From positions 1 through 60,147 of the forward strand of contig NZ_MKGR01000024.1 in assembly GCF_001908095.1 (NCBI RefSeq): a stretch of 60,147 nucleotides of DNA. The letters are read 5' to 3'. Within the stretch, counting starts at the first letter, position 1. Each line of letters opens with the position of its first letter. The position numbers and the translations under genes are program-made. The DNA is from Xenorhabdus thuongxuanensis (GTDB taxonomy: Bacteria > Pseudomonadota > Gammaproteobacteria > Enterobacterales > Enterobacteriaceae). Positions 46,010 through 53,330 of this stretch are shown piece by piece. The notes below the pieces were generated by a model. The model made no database searches and was not told the origin of the DNA. It saw only the letters and a list, made by a program, of their open reading frames with translations.

Positions 46010-47123
46010 AAAGCAGACTTAACGTACAATAATTTTCGATATCCAAACTGACCCCTTGTTCAAGTAACAATCGATAAAATTGCTCCGAATATTCGTTTAC
46101 GTGAGGATACTGTGCCTTTAATTTAGTTTTTGCATAATAGACAGCAACCGGTGTTGTTGTTTTTTGCCATTCAACAAACATACGCCAGTAAATTGAATCT
46201 GATTTATCTTTCTTTCGCAAACTATCGACCGAACGTTGCGTTCTATCTAGTTCGGCGTCCAGATTTTTTGATTTTTTACGATCTAACAACTCAATACTAT
46301 CTTCAATTTGTTTGAGTGCTTCAACTTTCTGTTCCTGTAAATCCGGAGCAACCACTGAGCGTTTAATCTTTTTCAGTAGCTGACGCAGCGCGTGTTTGCT
46401 TTCTATATCAATGCCTAATCGCACCATATTCAATAAATGACGCTGGTATTTTTTTTCCAGATTTTCAAGCTGACCACTTTTAATTGCCCAGTTTTGGAAG
46501 TCAATCAAGCTGCGCCGGATTTCGTCACACGGAATACCTTTAGACATAAAAAATTCCGGTTTCAACCAAATCCGCACGGGCTTATTTTGGCCAGCATCCC
46601 TGTCTTTATCCCTATGAACAACGATTTGCTCCAGTTGCTCAAGAACAGACAAAGCATGAAGTGCCACATCATACGATTTACGGCCGTTATCATATTCATG
46701 CAATACTCCCATTGCTTTAGCAATAAATTCAAAGGGCACCATCACTTCAAACAGATAATCATGACCGGGGAAAAAATCCGCATTCGCCACGAACGCCAGC
46801 GACAACGAAGTTAATGCTTCACGGCTCTCAGAGCGTGTACTGATACGCATGGGTTTTGGCACATAGTGCGGATTTTTTCGCTCGGAATACGGCGTATAGC
46901 CCTTTTGACGAAGCGCGATAAGAGCTCTATCCCGCCGCCAGTCATGACTTTTTAGGGTACGAGACAACCGAGCAGGCGTTCCTGTTGGGATTTTGATGTC
47001 CTGTTTCGGGATATTGCGCCGATGGATTTTAGGCTGCCCCCGACGTAAAGCGTTGGATTCACCACGCCGGCTACGACGAACAGAGAGATCAAATGTTGAT
47101 TGGGTGTGTTGATTTTTAAACAC
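45909..47123 (-). CDS. repA: IncFII/IncI-type RepA, 3' end fused to the transposon
   Basis: The native part is 47123-46056 (356 codons); the last 48 codons run through the Tn3 inverted repeat and antisense to tnpR. The core (DWRRDRALIALRQKGYTPYS, then RKSYDVALHALSVLEQLEQI, IPCDEIRRSLIDFQNW) fits the winged-helix initiators of IncFII/IncL/M/IncI plasmids, which are about 340-360 residues. The insertion may therefore have removed only the extreme C-terminus. The GTG start at 47123 overlaps the leader peptide stop, implying coupled translation. The downstream CIS-ori region expected for this replicon type is gone, so it is probably inactive as an origin. Confidence 0.78.
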   Translation of the reverse strand: MFKNQHTQSTFDLSVRRSRRGESNALRRGQPKIHRRNIPKQDIKIPTGTPARLSRTLKSHDWRRDRALIALRQKGYTPYSERKNPHYVPKPMRISTRSESREALTSLSLAFVANADFFPGHDYLFEVMVPFEFIAKAMGVLHEYDNGRKSYDVALHALSVLEQLEQIVVHRDKDRDAGQNKPVRIWLKPEFFMSKGIPCDEIRRSLIDFQNWAIKSGQLENLEKKYQRHLLNMVRLGIDIESKHALRQLLKKIKRSVVAPDLQEQKVEALKQIEDSIELLDRKKSKNLDAELDRTQRSVDSLRKKDKSDSIYWRMFVEWQKTTTPVAVYYAKTKLKAQYPHVNEYSEQFYRLLLEQGVSLDIENYCTLSLLFNQAPLLYKEPVYGKPEKCCNLSLLRFRGYSVF

Positions 47124-47172
47124 ATCCCCTGCACTTATGGCGGGGGTTAAAAGGTTGCAATAGAAGTTTCAT
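47116..47172 (-). CDS. RepA leader peptide (Tap/RepY-like)
   Basis: An 18-residue ORF (MKLLLQPFNPRHKCRGCV) starts at ATG 47172 behind AGGAGTATAGAACG and stops at 47116, inside the beginning of repA; the overlap is eight bases. In IncFII and IncI plasmids translation of such a leader is needed to open the mRNA and re-initiate at rep. The position relative to the pseudoknot elements fits that scheme. Too short for ordinary gene finders. Confidence 0.7.
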   Translation of the reverse strand: MKLLLQPFNPRHKCRGCV

Positions 47173-47270
47173 CGTTCTATACTCCTATGCAGAAACCACT
47201 AATTCGATTTCTGCAAGTGGGCCCCATATATCTGATGCAAGCCGCCAAGTTTGATACAGATTGTGGGGTT
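47139..47270 (-). promoter_or_regulatory. Antisense-controlled stem-loop with candidate pseudoknot for rep
   Basis: On the rep mRNA strand, CCCCA (47268-47264) pairs with UGGGG (47226-47222) and AUCUG with CAGAU, forming a hairpin whose loop carries UUGGCGGC. The loop GGCGG (47246-47242) is complementary to CCGCC at 47143-47139, just before rep. IncI, IncB and IncL/M plasmids use exactly this: a UUGGCG loop that pairs with a distal CGCC as an activating pseudoknot, blocked by an antisense RNA transcribed from the loop. The antisense RNA (CopA/Inc type) is predicted on the plus strand here. Confidence 0.65.
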
Positions 47271-47510
47271 TCTTCTTTTTAGCGGTTAGTTAATCACGTT
47301 ATTAACTGCCCGCATTTAGTCACCTTTCGGCGTGACTGACCAACGAAAAACCCTGATAAGCTAGCACTGTGAAACAAAAAATTCAATAAACCTTTATAAT
47401 TGCTTTTGTTCTCACCAATACTCTATCTAAATTTATCAAAAAAATAAAATCAGTAAACAAAAATTAAACAATATTCATACTAGCACCGGAAGAATAAACT
47501 CTCAAGAAAG

Positions 47511-47774
47511 TTATGACTTAACATCATTAGTACTGTGATCCGCACTGGCTCGTTCGATTAAGCGACTAATCATCTCACCTTGAGATACTCCCTCTACTTT
47601 GCACATTTTTTGTAACTGTAGCTTCAGTTCATTAGATACATATACTCTAATAGATTTATCATTTGCAGCTTTACGACGAGCAATAAAAGCCTGCTGTCTT
47701 TCAATCCCAGTTAATCGGTTACCTTTTCTGTATGGGCGTTTTGAAGAAGAAGTAGCAGTACTTGTTTGTGGCAT
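47511..47774 (-). CDS. copB: CopB/RepA2-like copy-number repressor
   Basis: The 87 residues from ATG 47774 run MPQTSTATSSSKRPYRKGNR, then LTGIERQQAFIARRKAANDK and QKMCKVEGVSQGEMISRLIE. This is the pattern of IncFII CopB ('S..KRAYRKGNP.....RQ....RR...H......N.....L...C...G.TQAEMI..LI'). CopB represses the rep promoter. It lies upstream of the leader and repA in the same direction with the antisense-RNA region between, as in IncFII plasmids. The frame is open eight codons further upstream but MPQT fits the family. Confidence 0.82.
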   Translation of the reverse strand: MPQTSTATSSSKRPYRKGNRLTGIERQQAFIARRKAANDKSIRVYVSNELKLQLQKMCKVEGVSQGEMISRLIERASADHSTNDVKS

Positions 47775-47799
47775 AGAACCCCCATGCATATAATTCAAA

Positions 47800-48205
47800 A
47801 TCTACTTATTGGCGAATAAATCAGTATATATCATAACCAGTTAATATGGGTTATTCCCGAACAATGCACAGGTAAATTGAGGTAAAAGTCACAGCAACAG
47901 TTTGACGTCTTCTTACCTAACCGTTAATATTTTTTCTACAAAAACGATCCATCGCCTATCAGGATCGCCTTCGGGTGGCGAAATAAAACTCCTGTAGCCT
48001 GAAAGGGAGAGCAAAATAGCGGTACATCTGCACACTTTTGGAAGCAGATATCGTCTGACGATGAAAGTTATCCTGTCACTTTATACACCAGACAGGCTTA
48101 TCACATACATTGAGCAATATCCTGCTACGGTCACCATAACCGTTTTACCTTATACGACTTTTACCTACGCTTTAAGTCACGCACAATAAACGTCCCGAAA
48201 ACTTC
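47800..48205. other. Non-coding region upstream of copB
   Basis: About 400 bases without a supportable gene. It contains a small hairpin (TCGCCTTCGGGTGGCGA near 47970). Confidence 0.4.
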
Positions 48206-48251
48206 GCGGCGTCACTTGCGTTTAAGCGAAGCGATTACCAAGTGACGCCGC
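48206..48251. repeat. 13-bp perfect inverted repeat
   Basis: GCGGCGTCACTTG (48206-48218) and its exact complement CAAGTGACGCCGC (48239-48251) enclose a 20-base loop. There is no gene on either side within 400 bases. It could be a protein-binding palindrome, a terminator or part of a plasmid transfer or stability site. Confidence 0.55.
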
Positions 48252-48796
48252 CAGGTGATCAACGTCCAGAGCACGTCCGGTCTGGCTTTACGACCGATTT
48301 GAACCCCGTACTACTCAGTGTCACCACTTTTCATTGGCATTTTTCTGCCTTAATTCACTTATTTCGTTTGTTTTTCACTCACCGCCTTGTAATAGGCCGA
48401 TGCAGTAAAGAAAGGAGATATCACACGTCACGAATAATGAGGCATTCATCCTGATTGAATCAGGCACTGAACGGGGAGTAAACCATCGCCGTGCTGAGCA
48501 CGCAGCGAACTCCTGCAAAAACTCAACATAACCCTCGCCCTGCTACACATTATCTGACGCACCACGGAACGGTGAACCTAACCGACACGCAGGGAAAATG
48601 TTTCGAAATAAGTAAAATGAGTCTGAAAACAAAGGGGAAATACGGATAGCGAAGTGATCACGAACGAGAATAAATAACAAAGATTGATTTAGCCGTCCGT
48701 TTTCTTCCCTGAGTTTGTGCGCTTTTGAGAGGAATTATAGCCGTTAAACTTAGCGGTTTAGTTATTGAGTAAGCTAAAACAATCAGTTAAAGTATT
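48252..48796. other. Non-coding or decayed region
   Basis: About 540 bases with higher GC than its surroundings and no supported gene. Short frames are present but lack start sites. Confidence 0.4.
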
Positions 48797-48975
48797 CCCG
48801 CCATTGGCAAATACCAATGGTCAGGGATTTGCAACCCTGTGGACACTTCACTGGTAGGATATTTCTACCAGTGTGCCTGCGTTCGCCTTTTCTATGGGGA
48901 TTCAGGCAGGGGAGGTTTCGACCTCGCCGGATGAGTGTCCCGGTATTGCAAACCCTGTCTGGATCGCCACCATCA
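48797..48975. repeat. Cluster of short hairpins upstream of the Ner-like gene
   Basis: Successive palindromes lie at 48801-48820 (CCATTGG..CCAATGG), 48822-48838 (CAGGG..CCCTG), 48849-48873 (CACTGGTAG..CTACCAGTG) and 48912-48925 (GAGGT-TTCG-ACCTC). TTGCAACCCTGT/TTGCAAACCCTGTC is repeated at about 48828 and 48947. Regions like this accompany regulatory genes in enterobacterial prophages and P4-type satellites; an RNA role is possible but unproved. The minus-strand ORF across it is not called. Confidence 0.5.
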
Positions 48976-49004
48976 ATATTAATTAATGGAAAGGGGTAGC
49001 AGGA

Positions 49005-49271
49005 ATGAATAACAATGTTAGAAATGACTGGCATCAGGCCGACATTATTGCTGCATTACGTAAACGCGGTACAACCTTAGCAGCACTCTCCCGAGAAACG
49101 GGACTCAGCTCATCAACACTCGCAAATGCATTCAGCAGACCGTGGCCTAAAGGTGAATGGATCATCGCAAATTATCTCGGCATCCATCCCTCAGAGATTT
49201 GGCCTAGCCGTTATTTTGATCAGCGTGGTCAACTTATTGAGCGTAAAATTCGCAACAAACCACAGAAATAA
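49005..49271 (+). CDS. Ner/Nlp-family HTH regulator
   Basis: The 88 residues run NDWHQADIIAALRKRGTTLA, then ALSRETGLSSSTLANAFSRP and WPKGEWIIANYLGIHPSEIW, then PSRY. This is nearly the full pattern of phage Mu Ner and bacterial SfsB/Nlp ('DWH.ADVIA.L.KR..SL..LSR..G....TL.NAL...WPKGE.IIA..L...P..IWPSRY'). It binds DNA as a small repressor or activator. It sits alone between the hairpin cluster and the second par operon, with a GCAGGA ribosome site. Confidence 0.9.
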   Translation: MNNNVRNDWHQADIIAALRKRGTTLAALSRETGLSSSTLANAFSRPWPKGEWIIANYLGIHPSEIWPSRYFDQRGQLIERKIRNKPQK

Positions 49272-49321
49272 CCCACCTTTGTTTTTTAGCCAGTTTGTGA
49301 AAATGATAAATTTTGATATGA

Positions 49322-49381
49322 AGCCGTGAGATTTAAATGGCAGCCTGATTTAGCCATTTTTAAACTCCACGGCTTTTTTGG
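49322..49381 (+). terminator. Rho-independent terminator after the Ner-like gene
   Basis: AGCCGTG (49322-49328) pairs with CACGGCT (49369-49375), with an inner stem AAATGGC..GCCATTT, followed by a T-run (TTTTTT). Strong structure 50 bases after the stop. Confidence 0.8.
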
Positions 49382-49671
49382 TTTACTTTGACTTTGCGTG
49401 CTATCTAAAACCATATCCCCGTTTCTATGTTTACCAGCTCACCTTTTTCATGTGGAATTTTATGATCTCTCAATAGCCCTCCTGATAAGCAGGTTAAGCC
49501 AGAACACAAAATTCTATCCCCCCTCTGAAATTGATGCGAAATTCTAGCGATTTCACCCTGAAATTTTTCATTAAAAATGATTTAAAACAATAAGATAAAA
49601 ATGAAATATCTATGGAGAAAAATAAGCAAAATAAAGCGTTTTTCAATTAAAAAATTTTACATTTATTATTT
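49382..49671. other. Intergenic region without a gene
   Basis: Nearly 300 bases, increasingly AT-rich toward the par promoter. No gene or iteron array is seen, so this second par locus has no origin of its own next to it. Confidence 0.4.
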
Positions 49672-49709
49672 TATGTAGGATATTTAAATAAAATCAAAAA
49701 ACCTACATA
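49672..49709 (+). promoter_or_regulatory. Operator of the second par operon
   Basis: TATGTAGG (49672-49679) and its inverted copy CCTACATA (49702-49709) lie 13 bases before the parA ATG at 49722. They are the likely ParA autoregulatory sites. They differ from the TGTACA sites of the first par operon. Confidence 0.6.
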
Positions 49710-49721
49710 TAGAGTAAAGAT

Positions 49722-50939
49722 ATGAATGAACCCTATAAACAATTAGACAAGGTTGCGCAAAGGTCAGTTCGTCTACTCCAGTCACTCAGCGATCAAATCC
49801 AAAGCCAAAAGCAGGAGCTGAGTAAAACAACTTATTACCAAACGTATTCAAAAGCGGCTCTCGCAAAATTACCAAAGTTAACGCGTGCAAGCGTGGATTA
49901 TGCCGTTAACGAAATGGAAGGACAGGGATATGTATTTGGCAAGAAGCAAGCAGGCTCTTCATCCAAGTACGCAATGACCATTGAGAACATCATAGATTTA
50001 TACCATCACAGAGGCGTACCCAAATACCGGGATCGCTATCACGAAGCTTTGACTTTCTTTATCGGGAATTTGAAGGGCGGAGTATCTAAAACCGTCAGTA
50101 CAGTTTCCCTGGCACATGCATTACGTACTCACCCACACCTGATTTTCGAAGACCTTAGGATCTTGGTCATCGACCTTGACCCACAGGCATCGGCAACTAT
50201 GTTCCTCGATCATAAGCAGTCGATCGGCTCTGTTGATACAACATCAGCCCAAGCCATGCTGCAAAACGTTTCACGCGAAGAGTTACTGTCTGAATTTATC
50301 ACATCCTCAGTTGTTTCTGGCGTAGACATTATCCCAGCATCCATTGAAGACGCATTCATTGCATCACGTTGGGAAGAACTTTGTGCAGAATACCTGCCAA
50401 ACCAGAACATCTATACCGTTCTGCGCGAGAATATCATCGATAAAGTGAAACACGATTACGACTTCATCTTTATTGACAGTGGGCCACACTTGGACTCCTT
50501 CCTCTCTAACGCGATCGCAGCCGCAGATTTTCTGATGACGCCAATTCCACCTGCACAAGTGGATTTCCACAGTACACTGAAATATCTAGCTCGCTTGCCG
50601 GAGCTGGTAGACATAATCGAATCGACAGGCGCATCAACTCGCCTCAGAGGTAACATCGGTTTTATGTCCAAACTAGTGAATAAGACCGATCACAAGCTGT
50701 GCCATAGCCTGGCAAAAGAAATTTTTGGTGGTGACATGCTTGATTTTTCTATCCCGCGACTGGATGGGTTCGAGCGTTGCGGTGAGTCCTTTGACACCGT
50801 TATTTCCGCAAACCCTGCCACGTATATCGGCAGTGGGGAAGCATTAAAGAATGCGAAAGGAGCAGCAGAAGACTTTGCCAAAGCAGTTTTTGACCGTATT
50901 GAGTTCATCAGAGCTAACAGAGGCAACAATGCAAAATAA
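49722..50939 (+). CDS. parA: Second plasmid partition ATPase ParA (P1 type)
   Basis: The 405 residues have the same architecture as 29387-30589: N-terminal HTH region (LPKLTRASVDYAVNEMEGQG), deviant Walker A GNLKGGVSKTVSTV, A' VIDLDPQASATMFLD, and Walker B DFIFIDSGPHLDSF. It is clearly homologous to the first ParA over the full length but well diverged, so it was acquired separately rather than by recent duplication. It overlaps parB by 11 bases. Confidence 0.93.
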   Translation: MNEPYKQLDKVAQRSVRLLQSLSDQIQSQKQELSKTTYYQTYSKAALAKLPKLTRASVDYAVNEMEGQGYVFGKKQAGSSSKYAMTIENIIDLYHHRGVPKYRDRYHEALTFFIGNLKGGVSKTVSTVSLAHALRTHPHLIFEDLRILVIDLDPQASATMFLDHKQSIGSVDTTSAQAMLQNVSREELLSEFITSSVVSGVDIIPASIEDAFIASRWEELCAEYLPNQNIYTVLRENIIDKVKHDYDFIFIDSGPHLDSFLSNAIAAADFLMTPIPPAQVDFHSTLKYLARLPELVDIIESTGASTRLRGNIGFMSKLVNKTDHKLCHSLAKEIFGGDMLDFSIPRLDGFERCGESFDTVISANPATYIGSGEALKNAKGAAEDFAKAVFDRIEFIRANRGNNAK

Positions 50940-51909
50940 AAAACGTCCAACTATCGGAAGAACGTTCAATTCAGTATCCTTGGAAACACCGGCAGTAAAC
51001 CAAACTACAGAACAGCGTTTCACACTTGCTTCCGGACAAACAGTCATGTTTCAACTAGAGCACATTCCAGCCAATAAACTGGAGTCTGAAACGACCGTTA
51101 ATTTTTGGGTCAACGGCCGGGATCAAAGCGCACTGACAAAAGAATCTGTCAGCGACATCATACGTACTATCAATCTTCAACAGTTCTTCCCGGCAATAGG
51201 CCGTCGTATTGATGGCAAGATAGAGATTCTGGATGGTTCTCGCAGACGTGCTGCTGCTATTTTCTGTGGTGTAGGTTTAGATATCTTAGTCACGAACACA
51301 AACATAAGCACCGATGACGCAAGACAACTTGCCGCAGATATCCAGACTGCAAGAGAACACAACATTCGTGAAGTCGGTCTGCGTCTGATCCGATTACGGG
51401 AAGGGGGGATGACCCAAAAAGAAATTGCTGAATCTAACAACATGTCACAAGCCAAAGTGACTCGCGCAATCCAGTGCGCTTCAGTGCCTAGCAATATTGT
51501 TGCCGTGTTCCCTATTATGGCAGAATTGAGTTACGCAGATTATAAAGCGCTTTTGGACGTCACCGTTGACATAAAGAAAAATAAACTTTCGATTGATGAA
51601 GTTGTTAGCTGTGTGCGTGATGAAATCCAGAATATGAACAAAACCAAGCTGGTTGCTTCCGACGAAATGAAGTCTATCATCATCAAGCTGTTTAAAGATT
51701 TTAGCAGCAACAAAGCAAAAAAAACCGCAGTAGAAAAGCAGCAGGTAAGCTCCCTTTGGGACTTCAAAGATAAGGATTCTTTTGCCCGCAAACGAGTTAA
51801 AGATAGATCTGTGAGCTTTGAATTTAATCGCGTACCAAAAGAATTTGAGGAAGAACTGGAAAAAATGATTCAGGTGTTAATGAAAAAATACTTCAATTCA
51901 GACAAATAA
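50929..51909 (+). CDS. parB: Second centromere-binding protein ParB (P1 type)
   Basis: From ATG 50929 (ribosome site AGAGG, overlapping the parA end) the protein has 326 residues: the box IEILDGSRRRAAAIFCGVGL, the HTH GMTQKEIAESNNMSQAKVTR, and a C-terminal dimer domain ending FEEELEKMIQVLMKKYF. The frame is open further upstream to 50851, but that lies inside parA. It is homologous to the first ParB across its length. Its parS follows at 51972. Confidence 0.93.
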   Translation: MQNKKRPTIGRTFNSVSLETPAVNQTTEQRFTLASGQTVMFQLEHIPANKLESETTVNFWVNGRDQSALTKESVSDIIRTINLQQFFPAIGRRIDGKIEILDGSRRRAAAIFCGVGLDILVTNTNISTDDARQLAADIQTAREHNIREVGLRLIRLREGGMTQKEIAESNNMSQAKVTRAIQCASVPSNIVAVFPIMAELSYADYKALLDVTVDIKKNKLSIDEVVSCVRDEIQNMNKTKLVASDEMKSIIIKLFKDFSSNKAKKTAVEKQQVSSLWDFKDKDSFARKRVKDRSVSFEFNRVPKEFEEELEKMIQVLMKKYFNSDK

Positions 51910-51954
51910 TTCTTAAGCCGATTTAACTTGTAACAGATAAATTTATTCTAATTT

Positions 51955-51998
51955 ACTTGAAGAATTTCAGAGTGAAATCGCCAAAATTTCATCGCAGA
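51955..51998 (+). other. parS: P1-like centromere (parS) of the second par locus
   Basis: AGTGAAATCGCCAAAATTTC at 51971-51990, followed by ATCGCAG, closely resembles the right arm of P1 parS as I recall it (GTGAAATCGCCACGATTTCAC), combining the heptamer (ATTTCA/TGAAAT) and hexamer (TCGCCA) boxes recognised by P1 ParB. A further TTTCAGAGTGAAAT overlaps on the left. It lies 62 bases after parB, as in P1. Confidence 0.7.
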
Positions 51999-52114
51999 AG
52001 ATAGCTTAACGGATACCTAAAAAGTAGAACTGAAGAAGCTGTTGAAATTAAATAAGGTAACAAATTTACAACGCATGTGACCCGATACGAAACTACACAT
52101 GTAAACCGCACTGC

Positions 52115-52320
52115 TTAATTGGGCGCTTACGATAAATGTTTATACCGTTACCAACATTTAGTAGCAAATGCGTTTGCTAGAATAAAACATTTTCGTGCCA
52201 TAGCAACAAGGTACGACAAGCTTGAACGAAATTACGCCAGTATGCAGGCACTGGCGTTTATTATTGTCTGGCTATCAATGTGGGTTGATTGGATAATGAA
52301 CATGAAACATCAACACACCC
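52115..52320 (+). pseudogene. IS5-family transposase 3' remnant
   Basis: The frame reads KCLYRYQHLVANAFARIKHF, then RAIATRYDKLERNYASMQAL and AFIIVWLSMWV, the same C-terminus as the element at 1145-1926, and ends with the same terminal sequence (TCAACACACCCTAAT near 52308-52322). The catalytic part and other end are missing. It separates the second par locus from the microcin genes. Confidence 0.75.
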
Positions 52321-52360
52321 TAATATTATGAGAAAATTTTACTTATGAGTGCTTCTGTTT

Positions 52361-52690
52361 TTACATGCAGTCCTCAGGCATATCTTTCATCTGACAAAAG
52401 GTCATCCCATTAAATAAACCATTACTATCCATAGTCCAGGATGGATTCATAGGAATAGAAGGAATAGGGACGTTTACTGGACCGTGATTAATCGCTTCTT
52501 GAACTACTGTTTGAACAGCTGCGCCTACTGCGCCCACAGCAGCCCCAACAGGACCTCCAGTGATTGCACCTAAACCTGTACCCCAAGCTATATTTTTACC
52601 TAAATCACTGATAAGTTTATCATTAGCTTGATCAACAGAATCACCAGCCCCTGAAATAAAGTTTAATTCATTTTGTGATAATGTTTTCAT
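52361..52690 (-). CDS. Class II microcin precursor (E492-like core, V-like Cys tail)
   Basis: The 109 residues begin with a 15-residue double-glycine-type leader, MKTLSQNELNFISGA, cut before Gly16. The mature part follows: a pore-forming core DLGKNIAWGTGLGAITGGPV, AVGAAVQTVVQEAINHGPVN and VPIPSIPMNPSW. This mirrors microcin E492 (NDLGNNMAWG..., LQTVGQGLIDHGPVNVPIPV, GPSW). The tail is different: E492 ends in a Ser/Gly-rich siderophore-acceptor, whereas this ends FCQMKDMPEDCM with two cysteines, as in microcin V. It should act on the inner membrane of related bacteria. The start has an AGGA site. It overlaps the immunity gene by 23 bases, as I recall for mceB/mceA. Export genes lie at 55416-58779. 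Confidence 0.9.
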   Translation of the reverse strand: MKTLSQNELNFISGAGDSVDQANDKLISDLGKNIAWGTGLGAITGGPVGAAVGAVGAAVQTVVQEAINHGPVNVPIPSIPMNPSWTMDSNGLFNGMTFCQMKDMPEDCM

Positions 52691-52967
52691 GTTTTATCCT
52701 TTTATATATAAAGAGTATAAGTAAATTTATTGCAATAGAGACTAATGATGAGATAAAGCATAATAATACAAATCCATCAAAAAGATTGCAATTATGAGTA
52801 ATATAAATACTGCTTAATGGGTAAAAAAAACAAACAAACAAAGATAGTAACGACAAAAATACTATTTGCTTCCTAATGTTAATTTTATTCTTTCGTTTAT
52901 ATAGGTAAATTATATATCCCATAATTGAAAGAAAAATCGGAGCGAAACCAAAAGGAAAAAAACTCAT
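52668..52967 (-). CDS. Microcin immunity protein (MceB-like)
   Basis: The 99 residues contain three hydrophobic helices (about 6-22, 33-55, 66-90): FPFGFAPIFLSIMGYIIYLY, then QIVFLSLLSLFVCFFYPLSS and FDGFVLLCFISSLVSIAINL. Layout and wording resemble the MceB immunity protein of microcin E492 (SFGFSPVFFS..., FICFLYPLT, FCFISTLIAIAIN, recalled). It would protect the producer at the inner membrane. A strong AAGGAGG site precedes the ATG. The last codons overlap the microcin start, so both are made from one message. Confidence 0.85.
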   Translation of the reverse strand: MSFFPFGFAPIFLSIMGYIIYLYKRKNKINIRKQIVFLSLLSLFVCFFYPLSSIYITHNCNLFDGFVLLCFISSLVSIAINLLILFIYKRIKHENIITK

Positions 52968-53001
52968 TATTCCTCCTTGTCAAGATATAATAGATATTAT
53001 A

Positions 53002-53330
53002 TACCCAATGGCAGGGCGCGAGCACACTATTTTAGCTGCCTTTTATAGGTTATTATTTTTAAAAAAACAACTTTAGCAGTGTTTTTGTCGAGCTATATTT
53101 AATCAAAAATACAGTTCTTTAAACTTTTATAGCCAACCAAAGAGTTAAAGAACGATATCAACATTTTAAGTACGAATATTAATCAAAGTATGCTCGCGCC
53201 CTGTACCCAATGGGTTTCAAGATGCAACGAGGCTGCAAGGGAATGAATCCCCGGGAACATAGATAACGATGTGACTGGTGTGTGTGAGTGCAGCCAAAAA
53301 AAACGACAACTTGAAAGACAACAGGTATAT
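53002..53330. repeat. Dispersed intergenic repeat (interrupted)
   Basis: The sequence TATACCCAATGG (left of 53012) continues after the inserted element as TTTCAAGATGCAACGAGGCT with GGGAATGAATCCCCGGGAAC, and ends GACAACTTGAAAGACAACAGGTATATC near 53330. It is a ~127-base ERIC-like element with inverted ends (TATACC...; ...GGTATA), common in Xenorhabdus, Photorhabdus and relatives as I recall. It is split by the 192-bp element listed next. Confidence 0.6.
53012..53203. mobile_element. 192-bp MITE with 10-bp target duplication
   Basis: Perfect 13-bp inverted ends CAGGGCGCGAGCA (53012-53024) and TGCTCGCGCCCTG (53191-53203) are flanked flush by the direct repeat TACCCAATGG (53002-53011 and 53204-53213). 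The interior is AT-rich with no ORF. This is the signature of a non-autonomous element moved by a transposase that makes 10-bp duplications. ISAs1 (ends starting CAGGG) or IS4-type elements are candidates. It lies just upstream of the microcin immunity gene and may affect its promoter. Confidence 0.82.

Larger units (their letters stand above)
42187..46055. mobile_element. Tn3-family transposon (tnpA, res, tnpR), 3869 bp
   Basis: Perfect 38-bp inverted repeats lie at 42187-42224 and 46018-46055, beginning GGGGTCAGTTTGGATATCG as in Tn3-family ends. Inside are divergent tnpA and tnpR with a res region between, and no cargo genes. The five bases outside each end differ (CAGCA on the left, TTGTT on the right), so there is no target duplication. 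The left flank is the start of a truncated ORF and the right flank is the end of a plasmid rep gene. This indicates recombination through the element after insertion. Confidence 0.95.

Noticed and set aside
48783..49034. Minus-strand 83-codon frame
   Set aside because: Lies over the hairpin cluster, has no ribosome site, and its composition follows the palindromes; a phage Ash/Icd-like identity could not be supported.
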